DNA of 64,000 nt from Orientallactaga sibirica (GCA_036365145.1 JAEOAD010000030.1:11687001-11751000); one strand, 5' to 3'. Shown: positions 47,160-59,847, numbered from the stretch's first letter. Notes: generated by a model not told the origin, from the letters alone. Numbers and translations: made by a program.

Positions 47160-49259
47160 TGAAGTATATTTCCAAGCAAAATTTATTACGCATCTATTCA
47201 AGAGAAACACAAAGACCCTTTCTTGTAAGAATTCAAAGTCAGCTGCCTGAAATCCAGCTTGCAATAGTTTTCCTTTTAAAAACATTTACAGAGATTAGAA
47301 AGAGCAGTTTTTATTAAACATTACAGGCCACAGATATTGGAATTTTTTTTAATAAGTGCCATCAAAGAGGATTTTCATTTACCAACAAAGCTGCATGCAG
47401 TTGACTTGATTTCAAATCCAAAGCTTTTCAGATATAAAGCTGGTTGTGAACTTAACAGTAATCAAAGTGGGTAAATATGTTTATTTACCTTTTCCTAATG
47501 AAGTTCCTCTGTAATCATTATTTATGTATATTTTAGTTTGGCTGCAAAAATCTTTTAAATTCACAAAAATTTGCATGTATTCTATCTTACAGAGTCAAGC
47601 TGGCAAGGGCACTTATGATCTGCAAGATTACATAAGGGGTAATTTGCTAAAGGGGTTTTGCTTAGTTGAAGTACAGGATAAAAAGCAAATTAGGAAATCC
47701 TCCTGTTTTCTGAAGAAATAAATTGTACCAAAAATATGTACAAAATTCTTAAGTCTATGTATTGTGAAAAGATCAATTGCTGTCCATGGAAGGAATGCCA
47801 TGAAAAGTTTTATCTGTGAGATTTTCAAGATCCACAGATGAACAGTTCTTATGAAAGCCATGAGGAAAGAGCTAGCTCCCAGGATGTGCAAAGTCATGAG
47901 GAACAAAGCTGGCTCTCAGGTATGTGTTATTCAGGCACTAGTAAATCTTTCAGGGTCAATATAATTTTGTAAATTTCTGTTTTAGAGAAGAAAATAAAAC
48001 CTGAATGATTTAACATTGTTGCTAAAGAGTGCCAAATTTGTTCCTATGAAGTATTGTACACACACCCAGAAAATCAGGCTCAACATATTCCTGTCTGAAA
48101 ATGTAGCCAGGATTCTGGGTTTCATAGAAGAAAAATAAGTATCATTGTAAAAATAATTGTTTTGATTATAACCCTTGCTAAAACCAGCCTTAATACTTCT
48201 GATGCTCCTGGAGTAATCTAGTTCTATAAAATAATAAGTGAGATTCTTTTACAATTCCATAAAATGTACAACATATCTTATGGATTATACATTCCCATAC
48301 AGTCTCAAATGTGTATGTGCACACACGGTGAAACCTACTAATATTGCTTACAGGTACTTTCCAACGTCTATGTCAGAATAGTTCTTTGCACCTCTCACTA
48401 ACACTGCTTTTATTTTAAATTTCATCAGATAAATAAAACACTAAGAGTTCATTGTTCTTGTTGCTGATGATTACATTTTAATATAAAATAGCAAAGCAAC
48501 TTTACAATACAATAGTTTATTTTCCTGTTATGTAGCTAAACCTCTTGTATTCTCGTCAGTGTTATCAAAGTATTTTTCTTACTTACTCACTGTTTGGACT
48601 TTTAATAAGCACAAAAAAAATGGCAGGAAAAGACTCCTATGTGAAAACTTACATTCAGTCAACAAAACCACACCATTCCCTACTACTTTCCTACTCCTAT
48701 GTTAGATTTTGTAATCACTGTGCATATCACAACATATAATAAGTGCAGGCCAACAACAGCTGAATCCCAGTTGTCATACAGTGTAAACCAAGACACCAGG
48801 CAAACTCGTGAAAGGAAAATACACTGCCAAGCTGAAAATGTGAAAATGCAAATCACAACATTGCAGAATCTTCTGGTTGCCTGAAGGAAGAACATCTTCT
48901 AGAGAGATGGGAACATATCCATGAGACCAGATAGCATTCTGTAGACATTTTCTTCCCCCCTCAATTACTGTACTGTTTCTAAATAGGATGATCTTCGTTC
49001 TGATCCCACCTTTGAATGTTTCAAACTTTAGGGCAGAAAGCAGGAAGCTGAACTCTTTTATGTGATGCAAGTCTGCCTTGTCTCCCTCAGGGGCACAACT
49101 GCAATCACTCTTACTGGCAATTTGGTGGCAGCAGGTGGAGATGGTGATGGCATATTGGAAATTATAAGGCATGACAACAAAAGGCCTGTGGGGGATGTTT
49201 CAGGCAAGTTTATGCAGATGTGTTGCTGAAATGCAGCATAAATAAGTAGGGAGAGTGAT
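47160..49259 (-). other. Sorbs2: probable SORBS2 3' UTR with alternative poly(A) signals
   Basis: This is the stretch downstream of the SORBS2 stop codon. It contains no recognisable SINE, LINE or LTR, unlike nearly everything else in the window, as expected for a long conserved 3' UTR. Minus-strand AATAAA hexamers occur at 48521-48516, 48413-48408, 47485-47480, 47315-47310 and 47187-47182. The two most distal are the best end candidates because U/GU-rich sequence follows within about 40 nt on the minus strand. A 3' UTR of about 2 kb agrees with the long UTR known for SORBS2. The exact end is inferred; the high-numbered end is fixed by the TGA. Confidence 0.55.
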
Positions 49260-49321
49260 TCAAAGCCTCTTGACATAGTTTCCAGGAAAAGTACCAAAGA
49301 ATTTAGTTCTTCGAGAGGTTC
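49260..49321 (-). CDS. Sorbs2: SORBS2 terminal coding exon (end of third SH3 domain, stop codon)
   Basis: This last coding exon encodes the end of the C-terminal SH3 domain of SORBS2/ArgBP2, an adaptor of actin stress fibres, Z-discs and synapses. On the minus strand an intron ending tttcag precedes GA-ACC, which completes the glycine codon begun in the exon at 51199-51305. The 20 residues read [20 protein letters not shown], followed by TGA at 49262-49260. FPGNYV carries the proline and tyrosine that line the SH3 ligand groove. The length (2 nt + 19 codons + stop = 62 nt) and phase fit the previous exon exactly. I recognise the sequence as SORBS2 rather than SORBS1 from the TKFFGTF and KRL ending, recalled from the family; no alignment was run. 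Only the low-numbered end runs on into 3' UTR. Confidence 0.95.
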
Positions 49322-49643
49322 CTGAAAATAGAAGCAACAAATGAAAAGGTGTAACAGCAATGAAGTGTCATTTTTTAAGCTGCTGACTTGAAGATTTTCC
49401 ATTTACAAGGTTTCACTAAGAGAATGAGCCCTAAATGAGTTGGAAAGCAAGCAAGGAAGCTCATTCTAAGACAATAAGAAAGCTGGTGATTTTAGTTGTC
49501 TTGATTTGTAAGTCCTTACTTTATGAGAATAAATGATATCTATCTTCATCATATCACACCTTACAAGGAGCAGCTCGGACTCTCAGTCCACAGGGAAAGA
49601 AGCGCCTACAGAGGGGCTGGATGGTTGACGCAACTCACCATGA

Positions 49644-49645
49644 TA

Positions 49646-49680
<35 letters not shown>

Positions 49681-49708
49681 AAAAAAGAAAAAGAAAAAAG
49701 AAAGATAA
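49644..49708 (+). repeat. long A run with A/G-rich tail
   Basis: About 35 A followed by GAAAAAAGAAAAAG-type sequence. It looks like the tail of a retroposon, but the preceding 80 bp (GGAGCAGCTCGGACTCTCAG...) matches no SINE I know. Confidence 0.8.
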
Positions 49709-50474
49709 AGAAAAGAGTGAGGAGTAAGGAATAAATATGTGGCTCAGTATGACCAGAGCCAGGGTTGATTCAGGAGCAAGAGGACACTCCACACAGTGTC
49801 ACATTGAACCATTACGTGGGACATTGCCTTTCATAAAGCAGTTTTCTTATTTCATGCTCTATTCTTTTAAAGGCACTGTTCAATTCCTTAACATAATAGT
49901 AATTCTAAACAACTCAAAGTCACTACAAAAAAAATTAAAGATTGACATACACACTACTTGCACATAGAGGTGGGCAGGGTGCCATCATGGGAATGACTTC
50001 TAACATGGCTGGTTAAGCCGTGGCTGTCATTGGGATCATCTTTGGTGCCAAATATTGTACCCCTTAGTACCTTTTGTAAGAGTTTGAACACAAAATTCCT
50101 CCTTAGGTGTTTTAGCACAGTAGATTGTATAAGTTCTCTAAAGCTTCATTTCTTGATTAACAATCAGGAATTTATCACCTTGGTTTGGTTGTTTATTATC
50201 ACTGCCCACCATGTAGAAAAGCCATTATACTTTTCTTCCAGATAGGAGTTAATATAAATAGCATCTGAGACTGTGTGGCCTCATATGGCCTCAGTTCTTT
50301 CATAGTCTCCCCACTGCTGGACCTGTCCATATAAGTTTTTATTTTTCACCTCTTTCCTTTGTCTATGTTATGTGATACTACTGTCTATAAATGGTGTCTC
50401 AGGAAAACCTCTAGTTGGCTCCTCCTTCTCTTTCCACTATCATTCTCTCTCTCCTATCCTTTCTTCTCATTTGT

Positions 50475-50555
50475 GATGAGGATTGCACATGGGGTAGGAC
50501 TCACAGCCAAAGCACATGTTCTACCTCTGAGCTATGTACTCAGGCCTCTAGTCTT
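50475..50555 (-). mobile_element. ID/B4-like SINE fragment
   Basis: AAGCACATGTTCTACCTCTGAGCTATGTACTCAGGCC is the reverse of an ID-type head (GGGCTGGGGATGTAGCTCAG...). Confidence 0.6.
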
Positions 50556-50959
50556 CATTTATCTATTTAAGATAGCAAGAAGGGGGTTGCCTTTGGAGTC
50601 CTAAAGAAGATCCTTGTCTTCTCTTCTACAAATGGAAGGCAAGGAGAATCAGTAGACTTTTAGAATAGCTACAGCAGGCCCAGGAAATGGATCAGGTTTC
50701 TAGTAATCTTGCTCCCGCCCAAATGACATTTTCACTGTTGACAATTAATATTTTCTACTGAACAGAGACATGATAGTTCTCATGTAAGGAACAATTGTTA
50801 TTTTTATTTTTGTTTTAAAATTAATCTTTTCTGGTTGGTGCTATTTAAAGTAATTTTCTTAATTAACCTGTAGTAAAATCCTATGTATTTGGCACAGCAA
50901 ATACTAAACTATATTGAAAACACAAAGGACTTCACAGAGCATATGAATGCATGAAAGAT

Positions 50960-51085
50960 CAAGACCCACATTACCCATTGGGGGAGAACAGGGAGAAAGC
51001 TAACGATACCATCATGGCGGTATAAACACTATACACGTAACTAATAAAAATATTTTTAAAAACATAAAAAAATAAACACTTATTT
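50960..51085 (+). mobile_element. L1 3'-end remnant
   Basis: GACCCACATTACCCATTGGGGG, GAACAGGGAGAAAGC and an AT-rich tail parallel the lineage-A 3' terminus at 26650-26760, diverged. Confidence 0.55.
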
Positions 51086-51198
51086 GCAGGCATAAAAAAA
51101 AGCATTGTGAATTCAAAGGAAGCTCAGTTATGGTGAGCAAGCAAACTAAAGCAGATGATGAGACAGCCAAATGTGACTTAGAAGAACTATGCACATAC

Positions 51199-51305
51199 CC
51201 ACAAACCATCCATCATCACACTTCTCCATCACATCAACGACATCACTTTCTCTGAGTTCCAGCTCATCTTCATTCCTAGGAGTATAGTTATACAGAGCCT
51301 GAAAC
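51199..51305 (-). CDS. Sorbs2: SORBS2 exon: first two thirds of third SH3 domain
   Basis: This 107-nt exon lies between an acceptor (tttaag) and a donor (GTGG|gtatgt) on the minus strand. It starts with one nucleotide that completes a codon opened by the exon at 54058-54107 (CC|G, proline) and ends with one nucleotide (phase 1) that continues into the exon at 49260-49321. The 35 complete codons begin [17 protein letters not shown], an SH3 ALYDY-type strand followed by the acidic RT loop. They end CDDGWFV, which includes the conserved tryptophan of the ligand-binding face. The DVVDVMEK stretch matches rodent SORBS2 as I recall it, where human has DVIDVMEK. The third SH3 domain of SORBS proteins binds proline-rich partners such as Abl/Arg, dynamin, synaptojanin and Cbl (family knowledge). 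No stop or frameshift is present. Confidence 0.96.
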
Positions 51306-54057
51306 CTTAAACAGGACAGATGGGTGTGTTTAATATTTTTCACATCTTTGAAAAATTATAAAAGAAAATACAATACTCATTTCACCTTTACCACTTCTTC
51401 TTAGCATATTATATTAGCTAGTGTAAGTCTTTAATAAACATATAAACAGAAGTATTCAAAATTTCATGGGAATTACACTACTCTAATAATGTTTCAAAAC
51501 TCACAATGAAGAATATTCATGATTTGAGTTAAACATTTTAACATTTGTAGGTCTGACCTGCATTTTAATTGTCCAGACATCTAATGACTATCATCTGGAT
51601 ACTATATAATATTATAGAATATAAGGTAAATGATATTTGCATTAACCAGGAATATTACAAACCATAAGGAACCATAGGTTTGCCAGCTACAATCATAATC
51701 TAGTAACTGAAGCCTATAAATGGAATTGTTAATGAATTCTAAAATGAGATGTTCACAATGTCTTAGATACATGTCTTGTACATCACTATGTGGGAACTAG
51801 TATAAAAATCAATACTTTTTATTCACCAAAGGGAGTTTGTTAAATCAGAATAGTTTTCTTATTTGAATAAGTATTTTCTTGAATATTAGAAATGTGAAAA
51901 TCTAAGGTATTGTGTGGATGGAGTCTATGTTTGGTCATCTCTGAACCAGTCAGAAAAGTAGCTTATGCATTCAAGCTCTTTTAATGTGTCCTGAAAATAC
52001 TGCATTTTACTTAACTTTCCTGTGAGATAATTTTACACGAAGAATTACTAATAGAATGATGCCATTTTCTTTTCCTTATCTTAACACTTTGAGAGATAGT
52101 ATGGTGACATTGGTCAATAACATATTTAACCTTTTAATGTACTTGACACTGAACTTTGTGACATGGGCTGGCACTTTGAAAAGTGAAGATAGAAACTATA
52201 GAAGCTAGGAAGGTCAGAAAAATTTGGTAAGTAGATAACATGAAAATGTCATAAAATTACTAAAACTGACCAGTACAATAAGAAGATTTAAAAAATGGTG
52301 AATTTGTTTCTGTGGCTTTCTATAACTGCCATATAAATGTGCTAATGTAAAAATAGTAATAGCATTAAGAAAAGAAATGAGTTATTTCTAATTTATTTTC
52401 TTCTGTCAGAAAATCACATGTTGGTATATTAAAACTATCCTATTACTTGAATTCAAATATATTATAAATGTGGAACATGACCCTTGGGCTTCCCTCTCTA
52501 TTCCTGAGGCTTGTTGGATTGGGGAATATGGGTAAAATTGGTGGGGGTGTGGGGGGGGGCGTTAGGAAAGAGCTTGTAAGACATGGTACCTACATGTTCC
52601 TTTAAAACTGCCATCCTTCCTGGCTTGTTACACCAGCCCAAAGCTCCATCAAGAGAGGTTTCTTCCTCTGTTCCTACTTTGCCCTTCTAGTAAGTCCTTT
52701 TATTCTCTTATATTCTTGACCACTTATAGCCTCCTGTGGTAAATACTGTCTAGGGTAGAGAAAGAAGGCTGCAATCCTGATGCAGTGGTCAAGGAGACTA
52801 GAAAGTGACAAATACAAACATTAGCTGACTTGGATGTTTGCATAATGACAACCTTACTACAGTAGTAAAAATCACTGTTGTGTGGTGTGAATTGGTTTTG
52901 AGGCTGGTCAGGTAAAGGAATATGTTTTGTATATTCACTGAGGAAGGTGATTTCAGCACAACCTCCTTTTCTGTCCATGGTCATTACTGGGCCTCTGTTT
53001 TGATGGGTTCACACTGCATTTCTCTGTGGGAGAACTGACTCTTTGATTGAGCTTCTCAGCTGTAGCCTTCCTCTAGGCATATCTCCAACCACTTACAGAG
53101 ACAGGACTATTTAAGGTCACAAACTCCAGCTGCCTGAAGAATCTCAAGGTCCCCAGAGCTAACAAACCAAAATTGGCATGGACTTCTCCCTTTTTTTATA
53201 TGAGGAAAGCCAGTATGCTTGTCAAAAGTTATTTACCATTCTGGTTTAATTATACCATAAAAAGGAGTTTTATGGAAATAAACAAACCTTACTGGAAACC
53301 TTCTACCTTGGCTGGCTTTCAAAATCAGTATTTCATGACAGGAAATGCAGTTGGATTACAATTTAAAAATGATGTTTTGAAAGACGTGTTGGTGAGATGA
53401 ATGATGGTGGTGATTTGGGGTAGGCAGGATCCAATAGATAATTGATAACTTTTAAATAGGTCAAATAAGGACAAATGAGAATCAGAGAGACAGTGTGATT
53501 CTTACAGGTGGATTTAACTTATAAATCAGAGAGGGAAATTGGAAGGAACATTTGAAAGGGCATCTTCCTGATGTTGTCTAAGTTACATCATGTAACTGAA
53601 TGGTAGTGAGGGCTTTAATGCTGCCATTTTCAAAAGATGCTTTGAAACATATGTATTTGGAATTATATTGTTAGGTAGACTTTAGGTCTACTTTAAAAGA
53701 ATCCAAATAGGTGGAAAATCAATATTAGGACATGTGCTGCATATCTTTAAAACTGCAGTTAGCAGTCATGCAGTCAGCAGAGCATGGAGGCAGTTTTGTG
53801 AACCGTATGAGTCACTGTGGCATTAGAAGTTTTCTGGGTACATAAATCAAAACCTTCTCTGCTTCCCCTAAATCTTAGCTTTTGATCTTGGTGGTAAGAG
53901 ATGCAGATCTTCGGACTTTCTCTTGGCTTAGGAGCACAGGCTGTTGCTCTGATCTCTCTCACTTGCAAAGTTGTCACATCCTCTATTTGTTACATCAGTT
54001 GTCTGCTTTGTGGGTCAATGGTTAGTCTTGAATTTAGAAGATAAGAAGAATACTTAC
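51306..54057 (-). other. Sorbs2: SORBS2 intron
   Basis: This intron has donor gtaagta at 54057 and acceptor ttaag at 51306 on the minus strand. The only irregular sequence is a G-rich tract at about 52540-52560. No SINE, LINE or second exon was recognised; the longer open frames within it (for example 52724-52984 minus) lack splice or coding signals. Confidence 0.9.
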
Positions 54058-54107
54058 GGTTCCCCCCCACCTTGAATGTTTTCATGAGTGAACACAGGAC
54101 GCTGTGG
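54058..54107 (-). CDS. Sorbs2: SORBS2 short linker exon before third SH3 domain
   Basis: This is a 50-nt exon on the minus strand between ttcatttcag and GAACC|gtaagta. It starts in phase 0 and ends with two nucleotides, the phase needed by the exon at 51199-51305. It encodes PQRPVFTHENIQGGGEP (last codon split), the linker immediately ahead of the third SH3 domain in SORBS2. The Gly-Gly-Gly-Glu part is written with a run of seven G on the coding strand (plus-strand C run at 54062-54068), a slippage-prone homopolymer inside a coding exon. The upstream acceptor has a clear pyrimidine tract. The exon that normally precedes it in SORBS2 (the second SH3 tail plus the tyrosine/serine-rich linker ending in SSNK) was searched for between 54110 and 64000 and not found, so it should lie beyond the window. 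Confidence 0.95.
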
Positions 54108-55744
54108 CTGAAATGAAATGATTTTTTAATGTAATCAAAGCTTACACTGGTACTAATTAAAAGATAAATTGGGCAATGGCATGATAATTTCTTGACATTT
54201 AATATTTCCTGTTGTAAAAAACCAAGAGGAAGAAATAATCCACCAATTAAAGGGTTTCTGTAGGATCAATATTTAAACTATTTTGAAGGGTGCTTTAAAT
54301 TAAGTCAGAATACCCAAGGTTCAAATGTTTTGAACATATTCACAATCTAGCCTCGTCAAACTGAGGAAAGTTGAGGTTTAGTCCCATTGATTTTTCAGAG
54401 GTCAGGAACATGGCAAGAACAAAGACACCAGGCCACAAGAGTATAAGAAGGATGGACACCTTCATTCAAACTTATTCTCCAGTGTTTTCTCAGACAAGCA
54501 AAAGTAAGCCACATTCAGTTTAATAGCAACTAACCACGTTCACTCTGCACTTTTCCTTCACAGACAACACAGTACAGATGAATATCAATAGCCAGACATC
54601 CCATGCTACATTTGAATTAATATTCTCTGTTCTCAATGTGGAGGCAGCACATGCAGATTTAAAGAGAAGACAGAGAACTTTAAATAGAATGCAACAAACA
54701 ATGTCCAGGTAACATATAATATTTTACCTTAGAAGAGAAATATTGGTAGAAATTCCCAGTGCACTGTACTCTCAAAAGAGTTTCCTTTCTTTTAAAACTA
54801 AGCATCAAGACCAGTATCTGTAATAGATACTTATAATATTGGAAATGACAAGCCTTAGCATCCCATATAGCCACATAAATATTTCAGTGAATGAAAGTTA
54901 ATATATTTGCTGAATAGGCAAAATCATTAGAATTTATCTTGATGGTCTACATGTTAACTTTTGAGGGAAAGAAATGCACTCAGCCCATTCACAACACATT
55001 TCAAAGGCATTCTAAGTGAGAACTGACTGGTGAAATAACAAACTCAGAGTTTGGGCTCTGATGACTATTGCATTACTTATTATATCTGTGTGTTCAGATA
55101 TCAGAAACAGTGTTTGGGTGATTATCGTTATTATAGTTGGGAAGATTTTCTCTGAAATTGTCCATAGGAACTCCATTCAACCAAGGTTGGCTAGAGAACC
55201 TTGGGTTTTCCTTCAGTGTGAGTCTGAGACGAAACCCTTTCCTAAATTTCCTTATTTACCACTTCCAATCAATATTGTCTATCTAACGTAGACTAAGTAT
55301 TTTCACTACTAAAACTTTAAGCCTTGAATCTATTAATTGGAATCATTTGTTAATAGTATTCACAGCATTTTTATCACCAATTTTTCTCACCATATCTTCA
55401 CGGAATACATTAACTGAAAACTAAACAGTAGAAAAGAATTTTTGCCCTCAGGGATGACTAAAGACCATGAAATAGTCCTGTTCTAGAAGTCAGTATAAAT
55501 TCCTTACATAAATAAACATGATGAAAAATGTATTATCAAAATATTAAATTATAAATTATGTTTTTAATAATAAAGGCTAATCCAATTTGCAGATATTTTG
55601 AGATAATTTAAGATATTATTTAATCAATTAGGACACTTAAAGAAGCAAGCATAAGTCATCCATAGCATATATGTTACATTTCTTTCAGTTCTTTTGTAAC
55701 TCCTTCCCTTGAGTTAAAATTTGAATACTTCCTTAAAAAAAATC

Positions 55745-57440
55745 TGTCCCTCCACAGATGAATGGATAATAAAGATGTAGTACATTTACACAATGGAATT
55801 CTATTGAGTGGTATAGAAAAATGAAATTATGAAATTTTCAGGGAAATGGATGGATCTGGAAAGGATTATACTGAGTGAGGTAATCCAGGCTCAGAAAGCC
55901 AAACATCACATGTTCTGTCTCATAAGTGGATACTAGCTACAAATGTATAGACTTGCATGTGAACTGGAACCAAAAATCAGTTCCAGAAGCCAGTAAGCTG
56001 GTAAAAGGCTCTAAGGGAGTTAGGAGAGGGAAGGACTTAAATGGATGGTATTGTACATATGTAAGTAGAAGAACAGAGTACAGGGAGGGGAAAGGCCTAA
56101 GTGAGGCCATGGGAAGAGAATGTGTAAAAAAAGGGCAGGGGGGGGGTCAATCAAAATTCAAGATAGTCTGAATAAGACTTATGTAAACCTACATTTTTGA
56201 ATGGCACATCCAGAAGCTATAGACTGTTACTAGAAAATTTTCAGTGCCTGGGATGGAACACCTTCCAGGGAGTTGTTGGTCAAGGAGGTCCTGGAAGTCT
56301 CCAAAACATTAAAAGCTATTGCCAAGGCCCTTGGTTTCCCTTGAGAAACTGATGGTAAGACCCTATTGCTGAAGACATCTCTTGCCTGAGAGGCAAGGTC
56401 ACTGAGAAAGCAAGCTGGTGCTGAGCAGAAAACCCTTCTCCCTATAGACCAGCCAACTGAAAGCTGGAAAAAGCTGCACTGCATGCAGCCATATGGGAGA
56501 CAGAAGTCATCAGCAATGAAAACAATGGACACTGGAAAACTCAAGTTTGGCCAGACAGGCTCAATGACCGAACAGGTGCAATAGTGGCATGTCTGCTCTT
56601 GGGGAAACCAACTGCTCCATATTTGGACTGAAGGCCTTCTCTATGGGAGGGAATACATGCCTGGTACTGAAAAAAACTAAGCAAAAGTCTATGGCAGGGG
56701 AGGTCATGAGCATTAGGGGAATAAAGCCTGCTTTTGTCTGGCTAAATGTATATATTATTCCCACCAAGCTGCCCTGAAAGCACTACACTTAACATTCATA
56801 ATAATATATTAATGCTACTCTCACTTCTGGTTAGAGAAGCTTCTCTTTTCAGATGGCGATGACCACTGGGATGACCCAAAAGGCAACATAGTGATGAGAA
56901 GAAAGGACAGAGGAGTGTCCAGCACTGACACATCTCTGTCACACCCTCCAAGGCTCAGGGCCCATTGTGGAAGAGTGGGTGGAAAGAATGTAAGAGCCAA
57001 AGGAAGGGTACGACTCCTTACAATGCAACTGTCCAGACAGAAATTGGGCTTCGAGATCCATGACCTCGCAGTGCCTAGCAATACCTTCGCAAGACCTTCA
57101 TAATAGAAGGAAAAGATGATGACATCAAATTAAAAGCAAGACTAATGGAGAAAGGGAGGGGATATGATGGAGAGTAGAGTTCTGAAGGGGAAAGTTGGGG
57201 AGTGGAGGGAAATATCATGGTTTATTGTCTGTAAGTATAGATATCCATGACCTTGCAGTGCCCCGCAATACCTTCACAAGACCCTCATAATAGAAGAAAA
57301 AGATGATGACATCAAATGAAAAGAGAGACTAATGGAGAAAGGGAGGGGATATGACAAAGAATGGAGTTCTGAAGGGGAATGGGGGGAAGGGAGGGAAATA
57401 TCATGGGTCTTTCGTCTGTAAGTATAGAAGTTGTCAAAAA
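55745..57440 (+). mobile_element. 5'-truncated L1, lineage B, copy 3, with 3' tandem duplication
   Basis: This is the plus-strand ORF2 C-terminus (about 55750-56020) and full lineage-B 3' UTR, the reverse of the copies at 10.96 and 16.57 kb. The last 187 bp of the 3' UTR is present twice in tandem (about 57056-57242 and 57243-57429) before the A-rich end. It lies in the SORBS2 intron, antisense to the gene. Confidence 0.92.
57056..57429 (+). repeat. 187-bp tandem duplication
   Basis: ATCCATGACCTCGCAGTGCC (57056) recurs as ATCCATGACCTTGCAGTGCC (57243), and GTCTGTAAGTATAG recurs at 57227 and 57414. Both offsets are 187 bp. The other two lineage-B copies have one unit. Confidence 0.93.
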
Positions 57441-59842
57441 AAATTTTTAAAAAGGAAAAATAATCAACCTGTTGATTAATATAAAACAATATAAACATAT
57501 GATACAGTCTATCTTTGAGGGCTATTTGTCTACTTCAGTTATCATTGCTCTAATTCTACTTCTTCTGTCTCTCCAACTGACTTCCTAAATCATTCAAATA
57601 CATCGACTCTTTGACAATCAGGAGAGCTAGGCTACTGCTCTTAGTCTGAGGGTTTCTTACTCTCACAACTTCTGTTCCTTGGTGTGTGAGGCAGTAATGT
57701 CTGGGATTTTAATCATCTTTCCCAATATATCTTTTCCCTGGTTCAATATCCTTCATATCTTGACCCTCTTCTCCCCTCTTGAATCATCAGTTTTCTATAC
57801 TTTTCACATATTCAGGACAGAACTTAATGGCAACTTTTGTTAGCAGAGAAGTTGTGTATCTCAAGAAATGGTGGGTTTAAAAACATTTCAAACCGTGTCT
57901 TTAACAGGAATCACCCTAAAGCTAACAGATAATTAGCAACCAGAGTTGAGGAAAGTTAATTAATTCTAGCATTTGAATTAAGTAATTTACAAGTGCTTAC
58001 TTATAGAGGAATAGCAGTGTTCATATTTATGAAGATGCATTTAATTCTGTTGTGGAAACTGACTACTATTTGACCTTGAAATGCATCTCAGCTTCTTCAT
58101 CAAAAATCAATGAGTTAGACAAGATGTATTCAATATTGCCCTGGAATGTAGTCCATAAAGAAATCCATGATTCCTTTGATATTTTTCCTCCTATGTAAAA
58201 GATGCCTCTTACACAGAAAGCTGTGACAACACATTTATAATTTCATACATGTATTAATCATGTAAAAACAACAATAATTCAATTTCATTTTTCATATCAG
58301 CAAGCCCTAAGCTCAAAGATATTGGATAATTTCTGTGACAAATAAAGGGAATTGAATGACAATTTTGACCAGCATATTCTGTTGAATGAAATATTATGAT
58401 GGAATAGAAAATTAATTTGCCTAAAATCAGAATCTTTATTTTTTTCCTTGAGATAAATATTTGTGTTCTGTATGGGTATTCAAAAATATTACCACTGGAG
58501 ACTTTTGCCCCCATCCCCCTCCAGCATTGAGTCTCAATGTGCAAATACCTGAAAAAAGATTGGTATTATCTGTACTCTAATGTCATCTAATGGTGAGAAG
58601 TGGTAGCAACATGCTAAAAGGTTTTTTTTGTTGTTGTTTGTTTGTTTTTTGCCTTTGGTCAGCACTGGCCAAGTTCCTTCAGCTTAGATTAATTTTGAAA
58701 GGATGTTTTCAAGACCACAGAACTGTGTGGAATAGATAATCATCTGTTTTTTTTTTTTTTTACCATGTCCTTTCTTCTCCATCCTTGAGACTAGCTAACT
58801 CATTGGCAACCACTGTCATTTGGTCTATGTTCATTTTTATTTTAACTGTCTGCTCTGGCATTTCTATTACACATTCTTAGCAGTGCTGCGTTAAATATAG
58901 AACAATTCATATCTGTGACATTCATAGAGACTTACATGAACTTTGAGATTAAGAAGATGGTTTTCAATTACCACCACTATGCTGGAAATTTTTGAGCAAA
59001 GATTGTGTCACACTTGGATTTTTCTTGCTGAGTCTTAACACTACAGCACAACTAAAAAAAAAAAAATCCAATTATGCAGCATGGTGTTTTCACAGAATCC
59101 AAAATGTTTAAAATATTTAAAGTTTTACATTTTTCTTTTAGTTAGTGTACAAAATAGATTTCATTATGACATTTTCATTTGTGCATGTTATACACATTGA
59201 AATTTAAAAATGTTACATATATGAATACAAAATAAGACAGGTTTTAAACACGTGAATTTCAATGTCAGGGTTAATTCTAAGCCACAACTCATAGGAAATT
59301 GATCTGAGACATTTTATAATCTGACATCAGTAGAATATATATTTCCTGTCTCAGGTGATGACATATGGCCTGCCCGAAAGCCTTATATTTATTTACACCT
59401 CTCTGTGGAGGATTAGCTATTTCTTGTATTAAAAAATTCTTAAATAAAGATGGATGTTACTTTAAAAATCAATGTGGAAAACTCTTTGAAAGCATTGCAA
59501 GTAGTTTTTAACTTCTTATGTGATTCTTTCTTATTTTATTTATTAATTTTTTTTAGAAAAAGTTAGCTGTAGTACACAAGCCAACAAGAATTGGATATCA
59601 TTCTCCTAATAATGGTACCATAGTCATGTTTATAGGTTTGATTCCCCTCTTAAATTATGAAGGTGAAACACAACTGCATGAATTAAAACAAAACAGAATA
59701 AATATCATCTACATACATATGCAACCTAACACATAAATTCATGATGTGAAATATAGCAAAGAAAAAAACCAAGTGACTTAAAGTATGCCACCTCACTGAC
59801 CTATGGGGGCCCAAGGAGAGGCTTGATTAATTTTGGAAAAAG

Positions 59843-59847
<5 letters not shown>

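Larger units (their letters stand above)
49322..51198 (-). other. Sorbs2: SORBS2 last intron
   Basis: This intron is bounded by gtatgt (51198) and tttcag (49322) on the minus strand. It holds a 36-bp A run followed by an A/G-rich tail (49644-49708), an ID/B4-like SINE fragment (about 50475-50555) and an L1 3'-end remnant (about 50960-51085). The rest is AT-rich with no recognised element. Confidence 0.9.
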
